The position numbers and the translations under genes are program-made. The notes under the pieces were generated by a model. The model made no database searches and was not told the DNA's origin. It worked only from the letters and a program-made list of their open reading frames with translations. Shown in pieces: positions 45,130 to 54,419 of a stretch of DNA of 64,000 nt (position 1 is the stretch's first letter; each line of letters starts with the position of its first letter). This DNA comes from Sphingobacteriales bacterium (GTDB lineage: Bacteria; Bacteroidota; Bacteroidia; Chitinophagales; Chitinophagaceae), in contig JAAXIF010000077.1 of assembly GCA_012270485.1 (NCBI GenBank), forward strand, positions 58,449 through 122,448, read 5' to 3'.

Positions 45130-46716
45130 TTATTTATGAATCTCGCTAGAGAAATGGAAACTGATATCAGGATTATTGGTGATCTCAGTATTCAAAAACC
45201 ATTCGCTTTGTGCCAAATATACCGGATGCCCATCTTTATCTTCCGCTGAGTTTTGTTGTTTGAATCTCAGGAAATCTTCCAACTTTTTTGCATCATTACT
45301 GGTTAGCCAACAAGCTTTGTAAAAAGGCAAGGTTCTGAATTCGCAGGCTGCTCCATATTCTTGTAACAAACGGTATTGTATCACTTCAAACTGTAGTTCA
45401 CCCACGCAACCAATGATCTTTTTAGTACCTCCATATTGTGTAAACAATTGTGCAACCCCTTCATCTGTCAACTGACTGATTCCTTTTTCCAATTGCTTGG
45501 TCTTCATGGGATCTTTATTCACCAGTTCCTTAAATATTTCCGGTGAAAAAGTAGGAATTCCTGTGAAATAGAAATCCTCCCCTTCTGTCAACGTATCACC
45601 GATTTTGAAGTTACCGGTATCAAATAAACCTACCACATCACCTGCATAGGCATCATCGATCACATCTTTACTGCGCGCCATGAATGTATAAGGATTACTA
45701 AAACGCATATCCTTATCCAAACGAACATGGTGATAATATTTATTTCGCTCAAACTTTCCACTACATACACGCATGAAAGCAATACGATCACGGTGTTTGG
45801 GATCTAGGTTGGCATGAATTTTAAAGATGAACCCACTGAATTTATCTTCCCCCACTTCAATGGTACGTGTGGAAGTATTTCTGCTGCGTGGAACAGGTGC
45901 AATTCGAATAAAAGTGTCCAGCATTTCTTTTACACCGAAATTATTCACCGCACTACCAAAAAATACCGGAGCGATTTTAGCTGTGAGATAATCGTCTACT
46001 TTTAATTCTCCATATACGCCATCTATTAGCTCTACATCTTCTCTTAACTGTGCAGCATCTTTTTCTCCTACTTTTTCATCGAGCAAAGAAGACGACAAAT
46101 CATCAATGGCAATGGTATCATCCTCTTCTGCTTTTGTACTCGCGGTAAATAAACGTAGATCTTTATCATGCAAATTATACACCCCTTTGAATTCCTTACC
46201 GCTATTAATGGGCCAGGTCATGGGGTGAAGAGAGATATGCAGTTCTTTTTCAATTTCTTCCAGTAAATCAAATCGGTTTTTACCGTCACGGTCCATTTTA
46301 TTGATGAAAACGATCACCGGTGTATCGCGCATTCTACATACTTCCATTAATCTTCTGGTCTGGTCTTCTACCCCATTCACACTATCGACTACCAGAATTA
46401 CACTATCCACTGCAGTGAGTGTTCGATAAGTATCTTCAGCAAAGTCTTTGTGTCCGGGCGTATCCAAGAGATTGATCAAAATATCCTTGTACTCAAAAGA
46501 CATCACGGAAGTAGCCACTGAGATACCTCTTTGACGCTCGATTTCCATAAAATCAGATGTGGCGTGCTTCTTGATCTTGTTGCTTTTAACAGCACCTGCT
46601 GTTTGAATGGCACCACCAAACAAGAGTAATTTCTCTGTAAGGGTTGTTTTACCGGCATCCGGGTGGGAAATAATGGCGAAAGTCTTGCGACGGTTGATCT
46701 CTTTTTCGTACTTCAT
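45130..46716 (-). CDS. prfC: Peptide chain release factor 3
   Basis: 528 residues starting at 46716 ([15 protein letters not shown]). GTPase boxes: [28 protein letters not shown] and [10 protein letters not shown]3-specific C-terminal regions include [17 protein letters not shown]. It recycles RF1/RF2 after peptide release. Strong matched promoter upstream. The stop is three bases from that of the orphan kinase, with which it is convergent. Confidence 0.96.
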   Translation of the reverse strand: MKYEKEINRRKTFAIISHPDAGKTTLTEKLLLFGGAIQTAGAVKSNKIKKHATSDFMEIERQRGISVATSVMSFEYKDILINLLDTPGHKDFAEDTYRTLTAVDSVILVVDSVNGVEDQTRRLMEVCRMRDTPVIVFINKMDRDGKNRFDLLEEIEKELHISLHPMTWPINSGKEFKGVYNLHDKDLRLFTASTKAEEDDTIAIDDLSSSLLDEKVGEKDAAQLREDVELIDGVYGELKVDDYLTAKIAPVFFGSAVNNFGVKEMLDTFIRIAPVPRSRNTSTRTIEVGEDKFSGFIFKIHANLDPKHRDRIAFMRVCSGKFERNKYYHHVRLDKDMRFSNPYTFMARSKDVIDDAYAGDVVGLFDTGNFKIGDTLTEGEDFYFTGIPTFSPEIFKELVNKDPMKTKQLEKGISQLTDEGVAQLFTQYGGTKKIIGCVGELQFEVIQYRLLQEYGAACEFRTLPFYKACWLTSNDAKKLEDFLRFKQQNSAEDKDGHPVYLAQSEWFLNTEITNNPDISFHFSSEIHK

Positions 46717-46763
46717 GTTCAATAAATCCAAAAGAAAGGGTGTTTGCTCTTTCTTTCAGGGCG

Positions 46764-46793
46764 CAAAGGTACAATTTGTTGGGTTATAACAAA
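46764..46793 (-). promoter_or_regulatory. Promoter of prfC, TTTG-N18-TACCTTTG
   Basis: Best consensus promoter in the window: -33 TTTG (46790-46793), 18-base spacer, -7 TACCTTTG (46764-46771), on the minus strand. It predicts a leader of about 43 bases. It anchors the Bacteroidota assignment. Confidence 0.75.
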
Positions 46794-46814
46794 TTACAGG
46801 ACTCCCTTCTGCCT

Positions 46815-46851
46815 ATAAAAAACCAGTTTAGAATATTGATCTAAGCTGGTT
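46815..46851 (-). terminator. Intrinsic terminator of the histidine phosphatase gene
   Basis: On the minus strand, stem AACCAGCTTAGA / TCTAAACTGGTT (one G-U), seven-base loop, then T-run opposite AAAAAA at 46817-46822. It lies between this gene's stop (46902) and the prfC promoter. Confidence 0.8.
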
Positions 46852-46901
46852 CTACTGCTGAAGAAAAGTAAAAAGGTTGCAAAAAACCCATCAATCCATA
46901 T

Positions 46902-47414
46902 CTAATACTTCATGATCTTAGCTTCCGCTTTTCCATCGGTAACGGTCACAATCCAATAAGTATCATACACCGATTCATCCAGGTTTTGGTATTTATTTTC
47001 TTTTAGCAGCAAATTAACCAACATGGGCGTAGAGTTGGAATGTCCGGCTACTACCACTGTTTTACCCTGCATTTTCAATAATTCATCTGCAAAGCCTTTT
47101 AAGTTTCTGTGATCATACACCTGAACTTCTTTACCGGTTTTAACTGACAATGGCCCAACAGTTGATTTGGTACGTTTAAAATTGGTAGAATAGATAGCAT
47201 CAGGTTGATACATTTTCAACACTTCGGGTATGCGGGCAGCTCGCGCTGTACCTTCAGCACTCAATGGTGGATCTGCCTGCATCATCGTAGAACCTTGGGC
47301 AGTGGTATCCTTTTCAGCATGACGCATCAAAATAAAAGTACTGGTTTGTGCATAGGTTTCTGTTGCCATTAGGATGAACAATGCAACCAGAAAACGAGTA
47401 AATATTTGTTTCAT
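46902..47414 (-). CDS. Secreted histidine phosphatase superfamily protein
   Basis: 170 residues with a signal peptide (about 1-22, ETYAQ). RHG-type motif ILMRHAEKD (R31, H32) and the second catalytic region VVAGHSNSTPML. Size and layout resemble SixA-like or phosphoglycerate-mutase-type single-domain phosphatases, but exported. Substrate unknown. Monocistronic with its own terminator. Confidence 0.88.
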   Translation of the reverse strand: MKQIFTRFLVALFILMATETYAQTSTFILMRHAEKDTTAQGSTMMQADPPLSAEGTARAARIPEVLKMYQPDAIYSTNFKRTKSTVGPLSVKTGKEVQVYDHRNLKGFADELLKMQGKTVVVAGHSNSTPMLVNLLLKENKYQNLDESVYDTYWIVTVTDGKAEAKIMKY

Positions 47415-47589
47415 TTTTGATAATTTCCTAGCCTAAGATAAGTGTATACACTGTTGTGTCCATACCGTTAGTCCATTTTATAAGGTATTCTTCACATCTT
47501 TTTCCATCCTTCACTGTTATTTTTGATCTATTAGAATTGGTATCATTTTTGGAATATACGTTCAGCCATTCATTTTAAACAAATCGATT

Positions 47590-48315
47590 ATGAAAAGAAT
47601 CATTACACTGGTATTACTCGTTGTATTGTATCAGGGACTGCAAGCGCAAGGATTGGGCGGTTTATTAAACAAAGCCAAGAATGCAGTGAGCGGAAATCAA
47701 ACAGGTTTGAGTAATGATGATATTGTATCAGGATTAAAAGAAGCCTTGGTATCAGGTTCCACAAAAGGAGCAAATCTTTTATCTCAAAAAGACGGTTTCT
47801 TTGCCAATGCTGCATTGAAAATATTGTTACCAGCGGAAGCTCAAAAGATCGAAAGAACATTAAGAAGTGTTGGATTAGGTAAACAAGTAGATGATGCCAT
47901 ATTGAGTATGAACCGTGCTGCGGAAGACGCTTGTAAAAGTGCAGCTCCCATCTTCGCTCATGCAATTAAACAAATGAGTTTCCAGGATGCAGTCGGTATT
48001 TTGAAAGGATCTGATACTGCCGCCACTTCCTATCTGAAAAGCAAAACAACTAGTCCACTTACAGAAGCATTTCGTCCGGTAATAGAAAGTTCACTCGAGA
48101 AAGTTGATGCCACTAAGCATTGGAATACACTCATTACCAGTTACAATAAATTACCATTGGTTCGCGATAAAATCAATCCGGACTTAGCAGCTTATGTTAC
48201 TGAGCGATCATTGAGCGGTATTTTCTATCAAGTAGCAGTAGAAGAAAAAGAAATCAGAAAAAATCCTTTGGCGAGAACCAGTGATATTCTGAAAAAAGTG
48301 TTTGGAGCGAAATAG
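47590..48315 (+). CDS. DUF4197 secreted protein
   Basis: 241 residues, signal peptide (1-20, QGLQAQ), then an all-helical domain matching DUF4197: LSNDDIVSGLKEALVSG, NAALKILLPAEAQKIERTL, SRLNR-like segment SMNRAAEDACKSAAPIF, and C-terminal KNPLARTSDILKKVFG. Probably periplasmic; function unknown. Confidence 0.88.
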   Translation: MKRIITLVLLVVLYQGLQAQGLGGLLNKAKNAVSGNQTGLSNDDIVSGLKEALVSGSTKGANLLSQKDGFFANAALKILLPAEAQKIERTLRSVGLGKQVDDAILSMNRAAEDACKSAAPIFAHAIKQMSFQDAVGILKGSDTAATSYLKSKTTSPLTEAFRPVIESSLEKVDATKHWNTLITSYNKLPLVRDKINPDLAAYVTERSLSGIFYQVAVEEKEIRKNPLARTSDILKKVFGAK

Positions 48316-48351
48316 AGAGGGGATTTCTGATGTCTGATTTGAAATACGGTA

Positions 48352-48420
48352 AAAAACTGTGCAACTCTGCGTAACGCTCTGGTTTGCTTTTTACCAAAGG
48401 AGTTGCACAGTTTTTTTTTT
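48352..48420 (+). terminator. Terminator after DUF4197 gene, made from CACAGAG-type repeat
   Basis: Perfect 16-bp stem AAAAACTGTGCAACTC / GAGTTGCACAGTTTTT with a 32-base loop, ending in T10. Read in reverse the arm and loop contain ACCAGAGCGTTACGCAGAG and TTGCACAG, the words of the repeat at 829. Confidence 0.85.
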
Positions 48421-48463
48421 GACTTTTGACTTTTTACTTTTTATTTTTTACTTCAACTCCCCA

Positions 48464-50575
48464 TCAAGCAAACTGAATATCATCCACAAAAGGCATTTTC
48501 CTGAATCGTTTACCTGTTGCTGCAAAGAGTGCGTTTGCCAATGCCGGAGCGATTGGTGGCAAACCGGGTTCTCCTAAACCGGTTGGATTTTCTTCTGATG
48601 GCACGAATTGAACCACCACATCCAATGGTGTATTACGCATCCGGACAAAATTATAAGGACCGAAATTGGTTTGTACAGCAGCACCATTATTAAAAGTGAG
48701 TTTGGTGTATACGGCATGTCCCAATCCATCTACCACAGCACCTTGTACCTGATTTTCAGCACCACTCACATTCACCACTTTACCACAATGCACTGCACAA
48801 TACACTTTTGTAATGCGAGGCTTCCCTTTTAGCATTTGTATTTCTACTACCTGCGCCACATAACTATTGAATGAAAACCAGGTAGAGAATCCACGATAAG
48901 TATTGGCAGGTGTTTTACCCCAATTGCACATTTTCGCAACGAGCTCTATCACACTAATGAATTTATCAGGATCATAAGCCAATTTCCCAACAGGTTGTTC
49001 TTTTGCTTTTTTCAATAATTCCAAACGAAACGCTACCGGATCTTTTTTAAGTTCATGTGCCACCTCATCCATAAAAGATTCATTGGCAAATGCCTGAACA
49101 TTATGTGTAGGGGCACGCCATGGACCGGTGGGAATATTAGTGGGCAGACTATGGCTTTCGATTTTTAAATTTTTAACAGCACCGGCCGGATAAGTATCCG
49201 GACTTCTTCCATTACTTAAAGATGCAAAAGATTGATGCCATGCTTCCAAATTACCGTCTTTAAAAGCCGCTTTGAAACGGAACATACCACTGGGACGATA
49301 AAAATCATTCTGCATATCATCTTCACGCGACCATTGCACTTGAACAGGACATTGTGCTGCCTGAGATACCAGTGCAGCTTCAACACCATTATCAGGACGT
49401 AGTTTTCTACCAAATCCTCCACCCTGTCTGGGTAATCCCAATGACACATTGGTTGCCGGGATATTGAGTTCTTTGGCGACTGCTGACACTAAACTTTGCG
49501 GCACTTGCGTAGGTCCATAGAGTTCTGCTTTCCCATCACGTACATCTGCATAAAAATTTAAGGGCTCCATTTGTGCATGTGAAAGAACAGGCACTTCATA
49601 CATCACATCCAACACTTTTGTAGCAGCAGCCATAGCAGCATCTACATCGCCATCATTTCTATTGGGAGTAGCTGCAGGCTTACTCAATAATTCACGAAAT
49701 GCTTTTTCATGGTCAGTTGTACTTTCTAGTTTAGAAGCATCTTCCCAATTTATTTTCAAAGCTGTTCTTCCTTTCATGGCAGCCCAGGTAGAAGTAGCCA
49801 ATACTGCTACACTATTTTTCACCTGTACCACTTTTTTCACCCCATTCACTTTCAAAGCAGCACTGTCATCAAATGACTGCAGTTTTTTTCCATGTGCAGG
49901 TGGACGAGCCACTACGGCATATAACATTCCTTCTTTTCTAGTGTCGATACCAAATAATGGCTTACCGGTTACGATGGCTTTCGCATCCACATCTTTGACA
50001 CGTGTACCAATAATGGTAAAATCTTTGGGATCTTTTAAAGGCACATTTGTAGGCACCGGCATTCCGGCGGCTTTAGTAGCCAGCTCTCCGTATGATAATT
50101 TTTTTCCGGAACTTTTATAGATCACAAAACCTTTCTCAGCATAACAATCGGTTACAGCTACACCCCATGTCTCAGCAGCAGCAGCTATCAACATGGCTTT
50201 GGCAGTAGCACCGGCTTGTCTGAGCGGTGCATATCGACTTCTGATAGCGCCACTACCGCCGGTTGTTTGACTACCATACTTAGCATCCAATGGAGCAATT
50301 TCTACATCTATGGTTTGCCAATCCACATTCATTTCTTCAGCGATCAACATCACCAAAGATGTTTTTACACCCTGACCAATCTCAGGATTGGGAGACATCA
50401 ATGAAATCTTTCCATCAGGTGATATTTTGATATAAGCATTGGGTGAGAATGGAGTTGCTTCTGTATTCTCTCCGGTCTCGGAATTGCTCAATGCAGAAAA
50501 ACCTACCAGCATACCGCCACCGGCGATCATGCTTACCCTAAGAAAATTTCTTCTGGATACAGATGGATGGCTCAT
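48464..50575 (-). CDS. Molybdopterin subunit, IorB-type (copy 1)
   Basis: 703 residues. A twin-arginine signal (SRRNFLRVS, then GGGMLVGF) predicts export folded with cofactor. Xanthine-oxidase-family Moco domains follow: ISLMSPNPEIGQGVKTS, GGGFGRKLRPDNG, GPWRAPTHNVQAFANESF, and the C-terminal GLGEPGLPPIAPALANAL carrying the catalytic-type glutamate. It hydroxylates aldehydes or N-heterocycles with water oxygen and passes electrons to the 2Fe-2S subunit. Its gene overlaps that subunit's by 4 bases. Last gene of the Moco cluster. Substrate unknown. Confidence 0.92.
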   Translation of the reverse strand: MSHPSVSRRNFLRVSMIAGGGMLVGFSALSNSETGENTEATPFSPNAYIKISPDGKISLMSPNPEIGQGVKTSLVMLIAEEMNVDWQTIDVEIAPLDAKYGSQTTGGSGAIRSRYAPLRQAGATAKAMLIAAAAETWGVAVTDCYAEKGFVIYKSSGKKLSYGELATKAAGMPVPTNVPLKDPKDFTIIGTRVKDVDAKAIVTGKPLFGIDTRKEGMLYAVVARPPAHGKKLQSFDDSAALKVNGVKKVVQVKNSVAVLATSTWAAMKGRTALKINWEDASKLESTTDHEKAFRELLSKPAATPNRNDGDVDAAMAAATKVLDVMYEVPVLSHAQMEPLNFYADVRDGKAELYGPTQVPQSLVSAVAKELNIPATNVSLGLPRQGGGFGRKLRPDNGVEAALVSQAAQCPVQVQWSREDDMQNDFYRPSGMFRFKAAFKDGNLEAWHQSFASLSNGRSPDTYPAGAVKNLKIESHSLPTNIPTGPWRAPTHNVQAFANESFMDEVAHELKKDPVAFRLELLKKAKEQPVGKLAYDPDKFISVIELVAKMCNWGKTPANTYRGFSTWFSFNSYVAQVVEIQMLKGKPRITKVYCAVHCGKVVNVSGAENQVQGAVVDGLGHAVYTKLTFNNGAAVQTNFGPYNFVRMRNTPLDVVVQFVPSEENPTGLGEPGLPPIAPALANALFAATGKRFRKMPFVDDIQFA

Positions 50576-51036
50576 GACTTACCTCCTTTTGATGCAGCCA
50601 AATGAATGGCTTTACGTATACGAACATTGGTACCACAACGACAAATATTGGTGATCGTTGTATCAATCTCTTCATCCGTTGGATTCGAATTCTTTTTCAA
50701 CAATGCAGCAGCTGCCATGATTTGTCCGGCCTGACAATAACCACATTGCGCCACATCCATTTCTATCCACGCTTGCTGTACAGGATGGTCTCCGTTTTCA
50801 CTCAACCCTTCAATGGTAACCACTTTTCCATTACCTACTGCAGCAATAGGTAACTGACAAGAGCGAACAGGACTTCCATTGTAGTGAATGGTGCAGGCCC
50901 CACATTGTGCAACACCACATCCATATTTGGTTCCAACCAGATTCAATTGATCTCGCAGTACCCAAAGAAGTGGGGTATCTGCATCTACTTCAACAGACAT
51001 TTGTTTGTTGTTGACAGAGAGCGTATACTTAGGCAT
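50572..51036 (-). CDS. 2Fe-2S subunit, IorA-type (copy 1)
   Basis: 154 residues with two [2Fe-2S] clusters: plant-type ligands in YGCGVAQCGACTIH and VRSC, and the all-helical second cluster in CGYCQAGQIMAAAALL and CRCGTNVRIRKA. No signal peptide, so it would be exported bound to the Tat-tagged large subunit. No FAD subunit is encoded, so electrons presumably leave through a cytochrome. Follows moaC-mogA after 129 bases, where a separate promoter could lie. Confidence 0.93.
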   Translation of the reverse strand: MPKYTLSVNNKQMSVEVDADTPLLWVLRDQLNLVGTKYGCGVAQCGACTIHYNGSPVRSCQLPIAAVGNGKVVTIEGLSENGDHPVQQAWIEMDVAQCGYCQAGQIMAAAALLKKNSNPTDEEIDTTITNICRCGTNVRIRKAIHLAASKGGKS

Positions 51037-51165
51037 TTGAAAAAATTTATTGACGTAATAAAACGATTTGTAAGCTAAGCATTATATCAGAAATGACGAA
51101 AGACCGGGAATTAAAATCGGTCAATTTGTCTTCTGCACAACTGATCTTTCAATAGAAAAAAACGC

Positions 51166-52077
51166 TTATTCATGGCGACTTCCATCTGCCACTTTGAAAA
51201 CATGTAAAATTTGTGGAAACAATGCATCCATAGTTTCGGCTACTCCTTTAACAGAACCGGGTAAAGTAATCACCAAACTGTTTTTCACAAATCCTGCCAC
51301 TCCTCTTGATAACATGGCAAATGGCGTTCTTTGCTGACCATATTGGCGAGCGGTTTCCATGATACCGGGAATAGGACGATCGATCAAGGGCGCTACCGCT
51401 TCAGGTGTGATATCCCTTGGAGATAAACCGGTTCCTCCGCTTAACAAGATCAACTTACATCCTTCTGCTGAAAACTTTTTTACCAGCTGTTGAATTTGAT
51501 CCTGATCATCCGGAATGATCTCATAATGTGCAACTGTAACACCCCATTGCTCTACTTTTTGTATCACTGTTTTTCCGGAAACATCCTCTTGTTTGCCTGC
51601 TGATACTGTGTCGGAGCAAACAACCACTGCACAATTAATAGCGGATGTATCCATTACAGACTTATCTGATTTACCACCTGATTTTTGTACCAGTTTGATA
51701 TTTGCAATCTCCACTCCTTTATCCAAGGGCTTTAGCATATCGTACATCGTCAATGCAGTCACCGATGCCCCATGCATCGCTTCTACTTCAACACCGGTTT
51801 TATAGATGGTATGGACTTCAACAGTAATTAATATGCTCAAACCAGCAACTTCATGTTTGATGGCTGCATACTCTATTGGCAAGGGATGGCAATCAGGTAT
51901 AACATCGCTGGTTTTTTTGATGGCCAATAATCCGGCTGCACGTGAAAATTCAAATACATCTCCTTTGGGTACTTTTTTTTCCAGAATCGCATCAATGGTT
52001 TCCTGCTTTGATACTGTTACAGTAGCAATGGCAATGGCTTGTCTAAGCGTATTTGATTTTGATGTGATATCTACCAT
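51166..52077 (-). CDS. Bifunctional MoaC-MogA fusion
   Basis: 303 residues from 52077 (MVDITSKSNTLRQA). MoaC domain (about 1-145: VFEFSRAAGLLAIKKTSD, IPDCHPLPIEY, MHGASVTALTMYDM) makes cyclic pyranopterin phosphate with MoaA. A linker leads to a MogA/MoaB domain (about 155-300: VVCSDTVSAGKQEDVSG, LSGGTGLSPRDITPE) that adenylates molybdopterin. Two separate enzymes in E. coli are joined here. Starts 3 bases after the moaE stop. Confidence 0.93.
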   Translation of the reverse strand: MVDITSKSNTLRQAIAIATVTVSKQETIDAILEKKVPKGDVFEFSRAAGLLAIKKTSDVIPDCHPLPIEYAAIKHEVAGLSILITVEVHTIYKTGVEVEAMHGASVTALTMYDMLKPLDKGVEIANIKLVQKSGGKSDKSVMDTSAINCAVVVCSDTVSAGKQEDVSGKTVIQKVEQWGVTVAHYEIIPDDQDQIQQLVKKFSAEGCKLILLSGGTGLSPRDITPEAVAPLIDRPIPGIMETARQYGQQRTPFAMLSRGVAGFVKNSLVITLPGSVKGVAETMDALFPQILHVFKVADGSRHE

Positions 52078-52079
52078 AA

Positions 52080-52523
52080 TTATTGATTCACTTTCCATTG
52101 ATGGGTTTCATCTTCCAATATTTCAGCTCCCCAAACCGGCAATTCTGCCTTGATTCTTTCTACCAATACACTACAGGCTTCTGTTGCAGCTTTTCGATGT
52201 GCAGATGATGTAAACACAAATAAACAGATCTCTCCGGCTGCCACTTTACCCAAACTATGATACACATGCATACATGTAAGTGGGTATTCGGCAAAAACAG
52301 CCTCTCTTATCTCATGCATTTTCTGTAATGCCATTTCTTCATAAACTGTATACTCAATGGCTACTACCTTTTTACCTTCTATTTCATCTGCACGTACCTG
52401 ACCCAAAAAAATACTATGTCCACCAATGTCTGTTTTGGTACTGTGTTTTTGTATGCTATCCGCAATAAATGCACTACTGATAGCTCCTTGAATAAAAATA
52501 TTTTTAGGTGTACGTTCTTTCAT
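52080..52523 (-). CDS. moaE: Molybdopterin synthase catalytic subunit MoaE
   Basis: 147 residues from 52523 (MKERTPKNIFIQGA). GHSIFLGQVRADEI, YEEMALQKMHEIREAV, HVYHSLGKVAAGEICLFVF, SSAHRKAATEACS and a C-terminal lysine-containing segment are MoaE landmarks. With thiocarboxylated MoaD it inserts the dithiolene sulfurs. One base separates it from the preceding MoeB stop. Confidence 0.95.
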   Translation of the reverse strand: MKERTPKNIFIQGAISSAFIADSIQKHSTKTDIGGHSIFLGQVRADEIEGKKVVAIEYTVYEEMALQKMHEIREAVFAEYPLTCMHVYHSLGKVAAGEICLFVFTSSAHRKAATEACSVLVERIKAELPVWGAEILEDETHQWKVNQ

Positions 52524-52524
52524 A

Positions 52525-53649
52525 CTATTTCTTTTCTGCAAATCTGATCCAAGACAAAATACCGCCTTGTAAACTATATACTCTTTTTGTATCGCCCCAT
52601 AAAGCTGATAGCTCTTTTGCCGCTTGCAGGCTCCTCATTCCTGATTGACAAAATACAACAACTGTATCATTTTTAAGTTGTCCGGCTGATTCTTTTAAAT
52701 CTGGAAGCGGAATACGTAGATGGCTGAATGTCTGAACAACCGGCAATTCATGCAATTCCCTTACATCAATAATATCAATATTTTTCTGACTCGTCAACTG
52801 ATCAAATTCAGCTGCGTTGATTTCTAAAGTGTTTGGGGGTGATGAACAAAGCCATACATAATCAATGGATTTAAATGCAGTTGCATCAGTGGGTATGAAT
52901 GAGGATGTCTTAGACTGTGGAGTTATTTTAACAGTAAATACCTGGTGGTTATTGAATTGATAGGTTAATAACTGATTCACCAACGGCTCTCCGATACCTG
53001 TAATCAATTTAATAACTTCTGCAGCCTGCATACTACCGATGATACCGGGCAACATACCTAACACTCCTGCATCCACACAGTTCAATACAGAACCCTCTTT
53101 GGGTGGATCCGGGAAGATATCCCGATAATTGGCAGAAGGTTCTCCGTTTGGTAAAAAATGATTGAATACAGCTACCTGACCTTCGTATTGTGATACTGCG
53201 CCATATACCAATGTCTTTTTCAATAACACACAAGCATCATTGATCATATAACGAGTAGCAAAATTATCGGTACCATCTACAATGATGTCATAGTCTTTCA
53301 TCACATCCAATGCATAATGATTGGTGAGATGAAAGGTAAATGCTTCAATAATGACATCCGAATTCAACTGACTTAACTTTTTTGCAGCTACTGCTGCCTT
53401 GTTCAGTCCAATATCATCTATAGCAAATAATGTTTGTCTATGCAGATTACTTAATGATATCTGATCGCCATCTACAATCCCAATATAGCCAACACCAGCA
53501 CCTACGAGGTATTGTAATACCGGACAACCCAACCCACCCGCACCAATTACTAATACCTTTGATTTCAGCAAAAGCCTTTGTACTCTTAAACCGAAATTCG
53601 GCAAGATCATTTGTCGATGGTATCGCTCATATGATGGTCCTTGACTCAT
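52525..53649 (-). CDS. MoeB-like adenylyltransferase with rhodanese domain
   Basis: 374 residues. ThiF/MoeB domain (about 1-245): VLVIGAGGLGCPVLQYL nucleotide motif, DNFATRYMINDAC, catalytic-type cysteine in LNCVDAGVLG. A rhodanese domain follows (about 275-370) with the active-site loop VVFCQSGMRSLQ. It adenylates the MoaD C-terminus and supplies sulfur, as in MoeZ-type proteins. The two CxxC zinc motifs of E. coli MoeB are absent. Confidence 0.92.
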   Translation of the reverse strand: MSQGPSYERYHRQMILPNFGLRVQRLLLKSKVLVIGAGGLGCPVLQYLVGAGVGYIGIVDGDQISLSNLHRQTLFAIDDIGLNKAAVAAKKLSQLNSDVIIEAFTFHLTNHYALDVMKDYDIIVDGTDNFATRYMINDACVLLKKTLVYGAVSQYEGQVAVFNHFLPNGEPSANYRDIFPDPPKEGSVLNCVDAGVLGMLPGIIGSMQAAEVIKLITGIGEPLVNQLLTYQFNNHQVFTVKITPQSKTSSFIPTDATAFKSIDYVWLCSSPPNTLEINAAEFDQLTSQKNIDIIDVRELHELPVVQTFSHLRIPLPDLKESAGQLKNDTVVVFCQSGMRSLQAAKELSALWGDTKRVYSLQGGILSWIRFAEKK

Positions 53650-53650
53650 A

Positions 53651-53878
53651 TTATCCTCCGGAAAAAGGGGGCATCAATGCTACAATATTGTTTTCATGCA
53701 AATGCTGATTACCTGAAACTATTTCCTGATCTACTGCAACCACATATTTCGACTGTGCTAACAATGGAAATTGCTGATGAAGAGAAGAAGTTAAAGCATG
53801 TATATCTGTAATCCCCTCAATGATTAGTTCCTTTGTACCTACCACTTCAACCAATTGACCAAAAAAAAGAATTTTCAT
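53651..53878 (-). CDS. moaD: Molybdopterin synthase sulfur carrier MoaD
   Basis: 75 residues, ubiquitin-like fold, ending PPFSGG: the terminal Gly-Gly is the thiocarboxylate carrier. N-terminal MKILFFGQLVEVVG is typical. One base separates its stop from the MoeB-like start, the enzyme that activates it. Confidence 0.95.
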   Translation of the reverse strand: MKILFFGQLVEVVGTKELIIEGITDIHALTSSLHQQFPLLAQSKYVVAVDQEIVSGNQHLHENNIVALMPPFSGG

Positions 53879-53889
53879 GTTCTTCTTTA

Positions 53890-54411
53890 TTAATTTAATG
53901 ATTCAACTCTACTCACTACAATTCTCGAAACCCCATGTACATATCTTCTACCCGTAGCAATATCTGCAGGAGAAATAATGGCTATACGCTGTGATAATGA
54001 AGATGCTTTTGTTCCATCTGCGTCTGTAATAATAATGAGTTGTTTTCCAATAGCACTATTAAAAATTTCATTCCAAGAGAAAACAACTTTATATTCATCC
54101 GATGCAATACAAGTGATATAATATTCACTTAAAGACTTAGGATCATTGGTATCAAATGAAGACTTTGCTAAAACATCTTTCAATAAAACGCCTTTTACAT
54201 TTTTCAATACAGATTTTCGTACTACCAGATGATTGTAAATGACGATGCTATCAAAAGAAAGACTATTCAAAGCGGTAGCATCTTCTAATGTAAACTTTAC
54301 TGTTTGTTTCACTTTACCTTCTATCGTAAAATAATCAGTAGGTTTTGTATCATGCTGTGCAAATACCAACTGAGATACACATAGCATAGACAAAAGAATC
54401 AAATATTTCAT
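53890..54411 (-). CDS. Secreted PF00174-like protein lacking the Mo cysteine
   Basis: 173 residues with a signal peptide (1-18, QLVFAQ). The body resembles the small form of the sulfite-oxidase-type molybdopterin domain (PF00174): FTLEDATALN, KGVLLKDVLA, DEYKVVFSWNEIFN, and C-terminal RYVHGVSRIVV. Apart from a signal-peptide cysteine the only cysteine is in YITCIASD, and the usual ligand motif is missing, so cofactor binding is doubtful. Its place inside a Moco operon suggests it might bind cofactor or substrate. Confidence 0.65.
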   Translation of the reverse strand: MKYLILLSMLCVSQLVFAQHDTKPTDYFTIEGKVKQTVKFTLEDATALNSLSFDSIVIYNHLVVRKSVLKNVKGVLLKDVLAKSSFDTNDPKSLSEYYITCIASDEYKVVFSWNEIFNSAIGKQLIIITDADGTKASSLSQRIAIISPADIATGRRYVHGVSRIVVSRVESLN

Positions 54412-54419
54412 AGTTATCG

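Noticed and set aside
48464..50575. Carbon monoxide dehydrogenase large subunit
   Set aside because: The CoxL AYRCSFR active-site motif is absent and no FAD subunit is encoded; Tat signal and layout fit IorB-type enzymes.
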